64,000 nt of DNA from NCBI RefSeq assembly GCF_028826155.1, contig NZ_JAQGPN010000001.1:4527501-4591500 (forward strand), written 5' to 3'. Positions 1-11,018 of the stretch are shown here, in pieces (positions within the stretch are counted from its first letter, which is position 1; every line of letters begins with the position of its first letter). The notes beneath the pieces are model-generated. The model made no database searches, was not told the DNA's origin, and saw nothing but the letters and a program-made list of their open reading frames with translations. This stretch comes from Mesorhizobium shangrilense (GTDB lineage: Bacteria > Pseudomonadota > Alphaproteobacteria > Rhizobiales > Rhizobiaceae). The position numbers and the translations under genes are program-made.

Positions 1-763
1 CTCTCAAAAAACGTGTCCGCCAAAGTCTCGTTCGGACCCATCACTGCGAGGATTTGCATCCCCGCTCCGGGTCCAGCAGAACTCTGCCGCCCACGTTTCT
101 CTTTCTTCAATATTCAATTGTCAAAGAACAGACACCGCTTCGCGCAATGTCGCAGCCCGTTTCGCGTCTTCGCTCCAGGGCCTGTTGAGGTCGCTCACGC
201 GGCTCTCGAGATTTCGTCCAACTCAGCGATACTCAGAAGCGAACTTCTTTCTCGCCAGCAGCGTCGCCGCCGTCGTTGGTGAGGCGTATATAGGCCACGC
301 CCCTTCCAAGTGTCAACAGACATTTCCCGCTTTTTTGAAGTTTTTGCGACAAGCCTCGCAACTCCAGGCAGACCCTGCGTCAACCGACGCAGCCCCAAAT
401 TTCAACGCCTCGCGCGCGCGCTCGTGCCTAATGTTGGCGGCAACTCAGGCGGATCTCAAGCACTGCGTCATCCCTCTCCCGCAAACGTCGAATGCCCACC
501 ACGAAGCCAATCAACCTGAACCGTGCGACCTGTGCTGAACTCCATATCCGAGGGCAGTCGACACCGGATCACGATGCTCAGCCTAACGGCTGGAGGCGGC
601 TCACGAGCCCTATTGCCGCCTTATTGCCGTCGCATGCCGTTTGTGAGCCATGGGGATCGCCGGTTCGCCGGCGGTGGGTTCTTTTGAGGAGAGGTCGGCA
701 GCCGTCCGTCGGATTCGTTGACTTCACGCGCCATGACAGGCAATTGTCGCGGCAATAAACAAA
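1..763. other. No supported gene (left flank)
   Basis: I see no convincing coding sequence here. The open frames in this stretch overlap one another on both strands, are rich in Arg/Ser/Pro and match no family I recognise. There is a locally AT-rich patch around 105-135 and a pyrimidine-rich patch around 325-350, so the DNA may carry the promoter of the M23 peptidase gene that starts at 764, but I could not pick a specific -35/-10 pair. Confidence 0.5.
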
Positions 764-2749
764 GTGCGGACCGGGGATGAAGTCGCCCGTTTAATGGACG
801 ATACCGAGGGAACCATAGCCGAACTGGGTCACGAGCCGCCGCTGATCGCGGACGGACGCTCGCGTCCGCCGGATCGCCGCGAGATTTCCGCGCGCTGGCT
901 CTCCGGGACTTTCCTCACGGGCGTCACATCCAGCATATTGATGGGCGTCGCGCTGTTCGCGGCGCTGGACGGCCGCGAGCAGCTCGCCACGCCACCGGAG
1001 ATCGCCGACATCGCCGCCGTCGGCCTCGCCAATGAAGGCGCGATCGCCAAGGCCGCACGCATCGCTCCGCCGCGCCAGATCGCCAAGGCGAGGGACCGGC
1101 GCAGGTTCGAAGTCTCGACAGTCAGCCGGGTCGGCGATCGCGACGTGATCCGCATGACGCCCTTCATCAATGTGAGCATGGCGCTCGCCGCCGGCCACAC
1201 CACCAGCAAGAGCTATCCTCCCTTCGATCCTCTCGACGTCTTCTCCGAAGACGGCGTCGAGGCCGCCAACCCGCCCTCGTTGACGGGCCAGATCTACGGC
1301 GAGAAGGTGGAGAGCGAAGTCAGCCTGAAGAGCGTCGCCTTTCCCATCGCGACGGCCTCCTTCGACCAATCCAACATCCTGTCTACCGCCGACGTGGAGA
1401 AGGTGGTGCGCTCGACCAGCGCGGAGCTGAGCGACGGCGCCGTCCAGGTAGCGTCGCTACACTACGTCGACCCCGAACGTTTCGGCGATTCGCTGGCAGC
1501 GCAGGCGTTGACGGCGTCGCTCGGGGTGCGAATCGTCGAAGAAAATGTCTCCGTTGCTCCCCGCGAACTGGTTGACGACGACGCGATGTCCTACGCCGAG
1601 GACATCATTCCTTTCATGACCGAGCGCGACGTCGCCGAGGCCTTCGCCGAATCGGGCTACGATGGCGACGATGCCGTGCGCATGTCGCAAGCCATCGCCA
1701 AGCTGATGCATGCCGACAGGCTGAAAGCCGGGACCGTGTTGCGCGTCGGCCTCGAAGTGCGCGGCGACCGGGCCGAGATCAGGCGCGCCAGCGTCTACGA
1801 CCGCGCCCGCCATCTGGTCACCATCGCCGTTGACGACAAGAGCCAGCTGGTGCCGGCGGCCGAACCTGAGCCCAGCCCGGATGTCGCCGCCGCCTTCGAC
1901 GATCGACTGCCGGTGACCGTCCGCGGAAACCTGCCCAGCGTCTATGACGGCATCTACCGCGCCGCCTATTCCTACGGCGTGTCGAAGGACATGACGCGCC
2001 GCCTTGTCCGGCTGCTGGCTTCCGACGTGGATTTCCAGTCGCGCCTCAACCCGGCCGACCGCATCGAGGTCCTGTTCTCGCAGCCCGACGAAGACGATCG
2101 CGTGACCGAGGATTCCGAACTGCTCTACGTCTCGGCGACCCTCGGCGGCAACACGCGCACGCTCTACCGGTTCCAGATGGAAGACGGCGCCATCGACTAT
2201 TTCGACAAGGATGGCCGCAGCGCCAAGCAGTTCCTGCTGCGCAACCCGGTTCCGAACGGACAGTTCAGCTCCGGGTTCGGCGCCCGACGCCATCCGATCC
2301 TCGGCTATTCGCGCATGCACACCGGCACCGACTGGCGGGCGCGCTCCGGGACGCCGATCATCGCGTCGGGCAACGGCGTCGTCGAGAAGGCCGGCTGGGC
2401 CAGCGGCTACGGCAAGCAGATCATGATCCGCCACGCCAACGGCTATCAGACCTCATACAATCACCAGAGCGCCTTTGCCAAGGGCATCAAGCCGGGCGTG
2501 CGCGTGCGGCAGGGCCAGGTGATCGGCTATGTCGGCTCGACCGGGCTGTCCACTGGCGCCCATCTCCACTACGAGCTCATCGTCAACGGCAACAAGGTCG
2601 ATCCGATGCGGGTGCGCCTGCCGACCGGCAAAGTGCTCAAGGCGGTTGAACTCGAGGCGTTCCAGCTCGAACGCAATCGCATCGACGCGCTGCTCAAGGA
2701 GCAGGAGCGCAACGCGCTCACCATCGCCAGCGTCAAGGTTTCCGGCTGA
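764..2749 (+). CDS. M23 family metallopeptidase, membrane-anchored
   Basis: This is a probable peptidoglycan DD-endopeptidase, or a degenerate activator of one, facing the periplasm. The 661-residue product has a basic N-terminus, one transmembrane segment at about residues 50-68, a long middle region rich in Asp/Glu/Ala, and a C-terminal lysostaphin-type M23 domain at about 495-630. The zinc-site pattern is intact: HxxxD at H519/D523 (MHTGTDW) and HLH at H600-H602 (GAHLHYE). A second His lies at 510. Intact ligands favour an active enzyme over an EnvC-like pseudo-peptidase. The start given is a GTG; an in-frame ATG at 794 would remove only ten residues and is equally possible. It converges on the L,D-transpeptidase gene, so the two wall genes are neighbours but not an operon. 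Confidence 0.88.
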   Translation: MRTGDEVARLMDDTEGTIAELGHEPPLIADGRSRPPDRREISARWLSGTFLTGVTSSILMGVALFAALDGREQLATPPEIADIAAVGLANEGAIAKAARIAPPRQIAKARDRRRFEVSTVSRVGDRDVIRMTPFINVSMALAAGHTTSKSYPPFDPLDVFSEDGVEAANPPSLTGQIYGEKVESEVSLKSVAFPIATASFDQSNILSTADVEKVVRSTSAELSDGAVQVASLHYVDPERFGDSLAAQALTASLGVRIVEENVSVAPRELVDDDAMSYAEDIIPFMTERDVAEAFAESGYDGDDAVRMSQAIAKLMHADRLKAGTVLRVGLEVRGDRAEIRRASVYDRARHLVTIAVDDKSQLVPAAEPEPSPDVAAAFDDRLPVTVRGNLPSVYDGIYRAAYSYGVSKDMTRRLVRLLASDVDFQSRLNPADRIEVLFSQPDEDDRVTEDSELLYVSATLGGNTRTLYRFQMEDGAIDYFDKDGRSAKQFLLRNPVPNGQFSSGFGARRHPILGYSRMHTGTDWRARSGTPIIASGNGVVEKAGWASGYGKQIMIRHANGYQTSYNHQSAFAKGIKPGVRVRQGQVIGYVGSTGLSTGAHLHYELIVNGNKVDPMRVRLPTGKVLKAVELEAFQLERNRIDALLKEQERNALTIASVKVSG

Positions 2750-2795
2750 GCGCGGCCGCGCTTGGGGACGCTCGTCGCCGGGGCCGTCGCGGAGA

Positions 2796-4259
2796 CTAGT
2801 CCAAGAACTCGACCATCACGCCCGGCTTGACCAGCTTGGCGAGTTCGTGCGCGTCCCAGTTGGTGAGGCGCACGCAGCCGTGGCTCTCCGTCTTGCCGAT
2901 CTTGGAAGGTTCCGGCGTGCCGTGGATGCCATAGGTCGGCTTGTCCAAGGCGATCCAGATCGAGCCGACCGGGCCGTTCGGCCCCGGCGGGATGGTGAGG
3001 ACCTTGTCGTTGTTGCCCTGCTTGAAATTGATCTTCGGATTGTAGGTGTAGTTGGGATTGAAGGCGATGCGGCTCACCGCATGATTGCCGGTCGGCGACG
3101 GGTTGTCGGCCGACCCGATGGTCGCAGGATAGACCGCCACCATGCGGCCGTCCTCGCCATAGGCGCGCACCTGCTTCCTGGCCTTGTCGGCGACGATGCG
3201 CGCCACCGGCGTCGACACCAGCCGGCCGAAATTCGCCACCTTGACGATGGTACCGGGTCTGTTGAAGTTTGCGTCGGGGTTCAATCTCTTCAGATAGGCC
3301 TCGTCCATGTGGAAGCGCTCGGCCAGCATCTCGGTGACCGACGTGAAGCTCATCCGCTCGAGCCTGGCTTTCTCGCTGTAGTCCTCCGGCACCGATGCGA
3401 CGTAGGGCCCGGCAGCGTCTTCCGCGGTGATGACATAGTCGGCGAAAGCATCGCCGCCGCTCTCTGCGAGTCGCCGCTTGATGCCTTCGACGTCGGTCGA
3501 CTTCAGGTTGTCGCCCGACAACTCCCGGTAGGCAGCCAGCGCCTTGTCGACGTTCGAGCCGAACCGCCCGTCGATCACGCCCGGCGACGCGCCCATGCGG
3601 TCAAGCAGGATCTGAAGTTCGGCTACCTCCTTGCGGGCGCTGAAGGACGGCGTCGGCTCGATGCCTGCCGCCGGCGGGACGAACGCGTCTTCGGCCGGCG
3701 GGGTCGCCCCCGTGGAGAGCCCGCCTTCGGGCTCGACCGCCGCGGTCTCGGTGCCGTCGTCACGCATCGCCGGCGCCTCGCCGAGCGGCCTGCGCTCGAC
3801 CGGCTGTCGCGTCACGACGGTCGGCTCCTCGCCTGCCCCGTCGCGCGGCGGCTCAGGAAATTCCTCGTAGGCTTCGCCCGGGTACTCCGGATAAACCTCG
3901 TCATAGCCGCCGCGTCGTTCGCGCAGCAACCGCGGCCGCTCCAGCACGACCCCGTCCTCGTAGCCGTCGTCCTGGAAGATCTGGCGCTCGCGCTGCATGC
4001 GGCGCCATTCGCCGCGGGTGAGACGCCGCGGCTCGACGGCGATCACCTGGCCGGTCTGCGGATCGACCAGCACCTCACGCCCATAGCGGTCGTAGTAGAC
4101 CTCGACCTCGCGCATCTGTGCCATCTGGATGCCGGCAGGGGCCTTCGCCACATAGATGCGATCGGCTTGCATGTCGGGCACCGCCGCCACCGCCGCGCCG
4201 CTCAGCGAAGCAACCGCGAGCATTGCGACAGCGGGCAACATCAGGCGCTTGGCCAGCAT
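2796..4259 (-). CDS. L,D-transpeptidase (YkuD) with peptidoglycan-binding domain
   Basis: The product (487 aa) should form 3-3 peptidoglycan cross-links or attach proteins to the wall in the periplasm. The start chosen is the ATG at 4259, preceded by GGAGAA at a good distance and followed by a clear signal peptide (MLAKRLMLPAVAMLAVASL, cleavage near AVAA). A longer in-frame start at 4322 would bury that signal. After it come a Pro/Glu-rich low-complexity linker, a PG_binding_1-like helical domain (ILLDRMGASPGVIDGRFG) and a C-terminal YkuD domain with the catalytic signature HGTPEPSKIG...ESHGCVRLTNWD, the Cys being the nucleophile. Rhizobiales depend heavily on L,D-cross-links and carry many paralogues, so the individual role cannot be assigned. 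Confidence 0.92.
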   Translation of the reverse strand: MLAKRLMLPAVAMLAVASLSGAAVAAVPDMQADRIYVAKAPAGIQMAQMREVEVYYDRYGREVLVDPQTGQVIAVEPRRLTRGEWRRMQRERQIFQDDGYEDGVVLERPRLLRERRGGYDEVYPEYPGEAYEEFPEPPRDGAGEEPTVVTRQPVERRPLGEAPAMRDDGTETAAVEPEGGLSTGATPPAEDAFVPPAAGIEPTPSFSARKEVAELQILLDRMGASPGVIDGRFGSNVDKALAAYRELSGDNLKSTDVEGIKRRLAESGGDAFADYVITAEDAAGPYVASVPEDYSEKARLERMSFTSVTEMLAERFHMDEAYLKRLNPDANFNRPGTIVKVANFGRLVSTPVARIVADKARKQVRAYGEDGRMVAVYPATIGSADNPSPTGNHAVSRIAFNPNYTYNPKINFKQGNNDKVLTIPPGPNGPVGSIWIALDKPTYGIHGTPEPSKIGKTESHGCVRLTNWDAHELAKLVKPGVMVEFLD

Positions 4260-4430
4260 TATCCATTTCTCCAGTCTGCGCTGCCGACGCCGACAGCCGC
4301 CGTCCATGACGGCATCCCACACGCGGGAAATGCCGATTCGAAGTTATTCGTTCCATTATGAACGGGGCGTGAAGATGGCCGAAAGCCTTGCCCGGGCGAA
4401 AGTCCGTCGCGTCGCACCGCAGGGTTGCGC

Positions 4431-4796
4431 TCACATCGCCGTGAGGCCGAGCGCGGTCCTTGCCTTGGCGGTGAGCTTGGCCGCCACCAGCCGGTGGCTT
4501 TCACGCAAATAGTCCCTCAGCGCCGCGCCGTCCATCGTTTCCGACGTTCGGCGCTGGATCCACTTCATGCCGCGCGAGGCCAGATAGGGCGCTGGCCGCA
4601 AACCGGGCTGATCCTTCAGAATGTCGTAAGCCGCGTCGGAAACCTTGAAGGTCACCGCGACCTCGCGGCCTTCATCCCAGCCGGCTATGGCAAAAACCTT
4701 GTCGCCGACCTTCCAGACATGTGCTCCTCCCCACTGCACGACATGCGAGGTTGCCGGGAGCGCGGCGCAGAAGCGGTTGTAGTCGTCGAGTGTCAC
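4431..4796 (-). CDS. MmcQ/YjbR family protein
   Basis: This is a small cytosolic protein of the MmcQ/YjbR fold, sometimes called a DNA-binding family, with no firmly established function. The conserved features are an N-terminal helix (TLDDYNRFCAALPATSHVVQ), WGGAHVWKVGDKVFAI, FKVSDAAYDILKDQPG and a C-terminal helical segment after MKWIQRR. I place the start at the GTG at 4796, giving 121 aa, because the family consensus begins about there. The open frame extends upstream to 4934, but that extension is basic and unconserved in character. It lies head to tail with the periplasmic protein gene upstream (stop at 4971). Confidence 0.75.
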   Translation of the reverse strand: MTLDDYNRFCAALPATSHVVQWGGAHVWKVGDKVFAIAGWDEGREVAVTFKVSDAAYDILKDQPGLRPAPYLASRGMKWIQRRTSETMDGAALRDYLRESHRLVAAKLTAKARTALGLTAM

Positions 4797-4970
4797 TGGC
4801 TTCTTCGGGAGCGGTTTTGCTTTTCTTGGGCTTGGCTCGACGCGAAGGTGACCTTCGAAAAGGGGTTGGACCTTTCCGAAGGGCCGTCGCCAGATCAAGC
4901 CCTTATTTATCTTTTGGCACGGGGAGACGGCCAAGCATTCCGGTTCCCGGCGCGCCGCCCGCCAAATCGG

Positions 4971-5465
4971 CTATTGGGCTTCCTGGCACGCGCGCAGAGA
5001 CTTGAACGCCGCGTCCGTTCCCTTGAGGCTCAGCACGATCGGCTCGCGGCCCTTGGGCGTGATGGTCAACGTGTTCTTCTTCGCCAGATCGTAGATGAAG
5101 TCGATATTGTTGACCGGGACAAAGGCTCCCCGGAAACCTTCCATGCGCTGACCGGTCGCATTTCCCGAAAACTGCTGGCCGTCGACGTCGAAGATCACGG
5201 AAAGCTTCTCGCCGGAAGCGACTGCTGCATCCTCCTTCGTGTACAGGGCGATGTAGCCGCGCAGATCGGCGGTCGCGTCGATGCCCATCACGACCTGGGC
5301 TTCGGGGGAGAGTTTGCGGGCGATCAGGCAACCAGGCCCCATGTCAGTATTGATGAATATGTCCCACCCGGCTTCAGAGCCGAATTTCTTGGTCTCGGCG
5401 CTCGCGCCGAACGTAACCGATGTCGCGACTGCCAAAACCGTCCCGAACCAAGCGAACGTCTTCAT
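4971..5465 (-). CDS. Secreted IalB-like hypothetical protein
   Basis: The product (164 aa) starts with a textbook signal peptide (MKTFAWFGTVLAVATSVTFG, cleavage after ASA) and is therefore periplasmic. The mature part contains two Cys (in MGPGCLIARK and LRACQEAQ) that could form a disulfide, and a beta-rich pattern resembling the invasion-associated locus B (IalB) type of small alphaproteobacterial secreted proteins. The assignment is by resemblance only; no catalytic residues are apparent. The ATG at 5465 is preceded on its strand by GAGAGGAGAGA, an extended purine-rich ribosome-binding site. It may be cotranscribed with the downstream MmcQ-like gene, about 175 bases away. Confidence 0.65.
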   Translation of the reverse strand: MKTFAWFGTVLAVATSVTFGASAETKKFGSEAGWDIFINTDMGPGCLIARKLSPEAQVVMGIDATADLRGYIALYTKEDAAVASGEKLSVIFDVDGQQFSGNATGQRMEGFRGAFVPVNNIDFIYDLAKKNTLTITPKGREPIVLSLKGTDAAFKSLRACQEAQ

Positions 5466-5817
5466 GTTTCTCTCCTCTCTTCTTGTCTATTCACCTTTCG
5501 AAATACGAGAGCCCGACGCGGTGCGAAGCACAGCGTCATCTGGAATTACTATGAGGATCCACGGAGATATCGACCGCCATCATGGCCGCAGCTGATCGTC
5601 ATACGCGCTTCTAATCCTCGCATAGACCGCCCAGCCTTGATACTGTGCATATCATGTCTGGCGCTCGTGCTCCAGAACATCCCGGACTTACTTCGAAGAC
5701 ACTCGGGAAGATTTATCCGGCGACGGTCGTCATCCGCCACTGCATGTCACCATCAGGCGCGACCTCACCGATTTCCGTTCTGAAACGCCATTGCCTTTGC
5801 CTGTGAGGGAGAGACCC
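5466..5817. other. Intergenic region, no supported gene
   Basis: About 350 bases lie between the secreted-protein gene (minus strand) and the frameshifted SnoaL-like gene (plus strand). Only short overlapping open frames occur and none looks like a protein family. It should hold the divergent promoters of the two flanking genes, and the last 15 bases hold the purine-rich ribosome-binding site of the SnoaL-like gene (GAGGGAGAG). I see no repeat or stable hairpin. Confidence 0.5.
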
Positions 5818-6212
5818 ATGGACAAGCAGACCGTGAGGAACCTGTTCGCGCATCTCGAGCAAGGCGACGGGGCTGGTTTCTTCGAGCACGTCGCCGACGA
5901 CGTCGACTGGACGGTGCAGGGCACGCACCCGCTTGCCGGCCGCTACCGTTCGAAACAGGATTTTCTGGCGGGCACCTTCGCGAAGCTGGCAAAGGTGTTG
6001 CCGCAGGGTGCACAACTGTCGACCGAAAACGTCCTCATGGATGGCGACTGGGCGATCGTCGACTCCGTTCGATGGCGACGGCGCGGAACGGCATGCGGTT
6101 CGACAACCGCTATTGCTGGCTGTGCCGCTTCGCGGATGAGCGAATCGTCGAAGTTCGCGCCTATCTGGATAGCTGGCTGGTCGGCGAACTGTTCCGGCAG
6201 AACCCGGTCTGA
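5818..6212 (+). pseudogene. SnoaL-like/NTF2-fold protein, single-base frameshift
   Basis: The first 81 codons encode the start of a SnoaL-like (nuclear transport factor 2 fold) protein: MDKQTVRNLFAHLEQGDG, then HVADDVDWTVQGTHPLAG, then VLMDGDWAIV. Right after ATCGTC (6055-6060) the family pattern continues only in another frame, as MATARNGMRFDNRYCWLCRF through to LFRQNPV and a TGA at 6210-6212. One extra base near 6062-6063 would restore a continuous protein of about 131 aa. The start ATG has a strong purine-rich ribosome-binding site (GAGGGAGAG). As written, translation would run on in the wrong frame to about 6474, antisense to clpB. It is either a recent pseudogene or a sequencing error. 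Confidence 0.8.
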
Positions 6213-6245
6213 CGGGGGCGCCGCATCTCATCGGCTTGTGAAGAA

Positions 6246-6271
6246 CCTCTCCCCCGGTTGCGGGGGAGAGG
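6246..6271. terminator. GC-rich hairpin between convergent genes
   Basis: A perfect 10-bp stem (CCTCTCCCCC at 6246-6255 and GGGGGAGAGG at 6262-6271) encloses a 6-base loop. It lies between the end of the SnoaL-like gene and the end of clpB, which converge, so it could end transcription from both sides. No run of T follows on either strand. Palindromes of this composition are also common dispersed intergenic elements in rhizobial genomes, so it may be a repeat copy. Confidence 0.5.
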
Positions 6272-6290
6272 AGATAGTGATCGCGACGCG

Positions 6291-8906
<2,616 letters not shown>

Positions 8907-8998
8907 ATCTGTCTCCGTTCTGCAGACTGCCCGCTTTGCGGCACAGCCTAGCCAAGGGTGACGGGCCTGCTCATTGAGCCAGGTCCATTTCACGGCAG

Positions 8999-9027
8999 AT
9001 ATGGGATAGCGGGTCGCACCTCTCAAG
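8999..9027 (-). promoter_or_regulatory. Sigma-32 (RpoH)-type heat-shock promoter of clpB
   Basis: On the minus strand CTTGAG (9027-9022) is followed after exactly 16 bases by CCCATAT (9005-8999). This matches the RpoH consensus (CTTGAA, 13-17 bases, CCCATNT) nearly perfectly. Transcription would begin near 8992 and leave a leader of about 85 bases before the clpB ATG at 8906. ClpB is a classical RpoH target, which supports the reading. Confidence 0.75.
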
Positions 9028-9045
9028 ACGCCGGAGGGCAGTGCC

Positions 9046-9080
9046 GGAAAAGAAAACGGCGGGACCGCAGGCCCCGCCGT
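9046..9080 (-). terminator. Intrinsic terminator of the DUF4167 gene
   Basis: On the minus strand an 8-bp GC stem (ACGGCGGG with CCCGCCGT, arms at 9073-9080 and 9056-9063) is followed directly by a T-rich tail (TTTTCTTTT, ending about 9048). It sits 28 bases after the stop codon of the DUF4167 gene and just before the clpB promoter, so it separates the two units. Confidence 0.75.
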
Positions 9081-9108
9081 CAATACTCTGTCAAGCGACC
9101 GAAAAAGG

Positions 9109-9819
9109 TCAGTTCTCGACGGTTTCCATCGCAGGCCCGTCGGACGCCGCTACCGGCGACGCCTCGGCCTCGCCCTGCTCGCCGGCGGCTTCGGCGCCCT
9201 CGCCACCCGCAGGACGGGCACGGCTGCGGCGCGGCCGGCGCGGACGCCGCGGCGCGGCTTCGCCTTCTGCCTCACTGGCCTGATGGGCGTCCTTGCCGTT
9301 CACGACCGGCTGCTCCTGCTCGCCGTCGTTGTTGCCGGCAACCTCGGCATTGAGAGCGACCTCGGCCGGGGTTCCTTCGATGACCGGCTGCGGACCCGAT
9401 CCATCATCAACCACCTGCGGCTGTGGCGATTGCTGCTGCGGCTGCTGCCCGAGATTGCCGTTCTGCTGAACCGAGAACTCCTCGCCATCCTCATCGATCT
9501 CGTCGTCGAGATCATTGCGCTGCTGCTGGACGTTCTGGATCGGCATCTGCGCCTGGGCGGCCGCGATGATGCGGTTGTAGTGCTCGGCGTGCTGCAGGTA
9601 GTTCTCCGCCATCACGCGATCGCCGGAGCTTTGCGCGTCACGGGCGAGGGTCGTGTATTTTTCGGCGATCTGCTGCGCAGAGCCGCGAATCTTCACGTCC
9701 GGCCCGTTGCTCTCATAGGTACGGGTCAGGGGGTTCGGGCCGCGGCGGTTGTTGTTATTGTTGTTATTATTGTTGTTGTTGCGCCCGCGCATGCGCCTGT
9801 TCTGCTGTTGTGGCCTCAT
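9109..9819 (-). CDS. DUF4167 domain-containing protein
   Basis: The 236-residue product begins MRPQQQNRRMRGR and then has eleven Asn in a row. The DUF4167 core follows (PLTRTYESNGPDVKIRGSAQ, then EKYTTLARDAQSSGDRVMAE, then LQHAEHYNRI), and after it a long disordered tail rich in Gln/Glu/Asp ending in an Arg/Pro/Ala-rich basic stretch. This layout of a folded core between low-complexity ends is typical of the family, which is widespread in Rhizobiales and uncharacterised; the basic ends suggest nucleic-acid contact, which is inference. The start at 9819 begins the family N-terminus; an in-frame extension to 9921 is not family-like. It lies between prmC and clpB on the same strand but has its own terminator. 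Confidence 0.88.
   Translation of the reverse strand: MRPQQQNRRMRGRNNNNNNNNNNNRRGPNPLTRTYESNGPDVKIRGSAQQIAEKYTTLARDAQSSGDRVMAENYLQHAEHYNRIIAAAQAQMPIQNVQQQRNDLDDEIDEDGEEFSVQQNGNLGQQPQQQSPQPQVVDDGSGPQPVIEGTPAEVALNAEVAGNNDGEQEQPVVNGKDAHQASEAEGEAAPRRPRRPRRSRARPAGGEGAEAAGEQGEAEASPVAASDGPAMETVEN
9748..9780 (-). repeat. Trinucleotide repeat encoding poly-Asn
   Basis: Eleven consecutive AAC/AAT codons (GTT/ATT on the plus strand) near the 5-prime end of the DUF4167 gene. The unit is three bases, so changes in copy number would alter the length of the Asn run without breaking the frame. Confidence 0.9.
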
Positions 9820-10107
9820 TCTTTTCTCTTCATTTGAAAGATTGCCGACAAACGGTCCCAGCGCCGTTTGAACCATTCCGGCGGTTTTGCCCGCCTCACT
9901 CGCGCTCGCGCGACGTGTCACCCAGTTCGGTTTCTATCTGTGCCCGGACACCCCGCACAAAGCACGAGCGTCAAATCGCCGAACCGCTATCTCTGTTCCA
10001 AGGGAACCGAATCGCCAGGGTTCATGCCTGCTTCGTTTCATCCGGTTGGCCGGACCCTAGCGACATTCATCCCTATTGCCAAGCGGTTTATTCACCGTTT
10101 CTGGCCC

Positions 10108-10962
10108 TCAAGCCTTGGAAAACACTAGCACACGCTGGTGTCCGCCAAGATCGACGCCGACCTCGTTCAACGCGTAGCCGGCGCGGAGAAACAGCCTTTC
10201 GATATCCAGTCTCTGGTCAAAGCCGATCTCAACCGCAACGCACCCGCCGTGCTCCAGATGACTTGCCGCCTGTGACGCGATTGTGCGGTAGGCATCCAGC
10301 CCATCCTCGCCGCCGTCCAGCGCACGCTCCGGATCGAAGCCCCGAACCTCACGCGACAGCGCATTCACCGCTTGGGTGCGTATATAGGGCGGGTTCGAGA
10401 CGATTGCATGAAATTTTTCTGTAATCGCCGAAAACCAGTCGGAAGACCGCGCCTCGAAGCGGTCGGAAAGCCCCAGCGCCTCCGCATTTGCCTGCGCCGT
10501 CGCCAGCGCGTCGGACGAAACGTCGACGCCCACGGCGCTCGCCTCAGACACGGCGCTCAGCAGCGCAAGCGCGATCGCGCCGGTGCCCGTGCCGAGATCG
10601 AGTATGCGGGGGCGTTCGCCTGCTTTCACCTGCTCGCGCAGATACGGTAAGACCTTGTCGACCAGCGTTTCCGTGTCCGGGCGAGGCTCGAGCGTGCCGG
10701 CCGACAATTTCAGCTTGAGCCCGTAGAACTCCCTGTATCCAAGGATCCGATACGTTGGTTCGCCCGAAATGCGACGATCGAGCGCAGTCTCGACGGCGTC
10801 GACGGTGGCCTGATCCAGCGTGCGATCGGGGGAGAGAATCGCATCCGTGCGATTCGTGCCCGAAAAATGCTCGACCAGGATGCGGGCATCGAGATCCGGT
10901 GTCTCGACGCCGGCCCCGCGCAGGCGGGCGCGCGCACGGCGCAGGGTTTCGGCAAGTGTCAT
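10108..10962 (-). CDS. prmC: Release factor glutamine methyltransferase PrmC
   Basis: PrmC (HemK) uses S-adenosylmethionine to methylate the Gln of the GGQ motif in peptide chain release factors, which raises termination efficiency. The product (284 aa) has the helical N-terminal substrate-binding domain (MTLAETLRRARARL), the SAM-binding motif ILDLGTGTGAIALALLS and the hallmark NPPY motif in VSNPPYIRTQAV, which holds the glutamine side chain. It lies 56 bases downstream of prfA on the same strand, so the enzyme and its substrate RF1 are very likely cotranscribed, the usual bacterial arrangement. Confidence 0.96.
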   Translation of the reverse strand: MTLAETLRRARARLRGAGVETPDLDARILVEHFSGTNRTDAILSPDRTLDQATVDAVETALDRRISGEPTYRILGYREFYGLKLKLSAGTLEPRPDTETLVDKVLPYLREQVKAGERPRILDLGTGTGAIALALLSAVSEASAVGVDVSSDALATAQANAEALGLSDRFEARSSDWFSAITEKFHAIVSNPPYIRTQAVNALSREVRGFDPERALDGGEDGLDAYRTIASQAASHLEHGGCVAVEIGFDQRLDIERLFLRAGYALNEVGVDLGGHQRVLVFSKA

Positions 10963-11018
10963 CGCGGGCTGCTGCGAGCAAACGGCATGCGGGACGGCGT
11001 GCGACGCGTCATCTCGCT

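Noticed and set aside
13..758. Several short open frames in the left flank
   Set aside because: They overlap each other on both strands, have Arg/Ser/Pro-rich compositions and resemble no family.
2529..4361. A 610-codon plus-strand open frame
   Set aside because: It runs antisense through the L,D-transpeptidase gene, which has a signal peptide and an intact catalytic motif.
5549..5740. A 63-codon minus-strand open frame between the secreted protein and SnoaL-like genes
   Set aside because: No ribosome-binding site, no family resemblance and unusual Arg/Met/Ser composition.
4425..5783. A 452-codon plus-strand open frame
   Set aside because: It is antisense to the MmcQ-like and secreted-protein genes and has no family features.
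9748..9780. Possible CRISPR-like or satellite repeat
   Set aside because: It is a simple in-frame Asn codon run, with no spacers.
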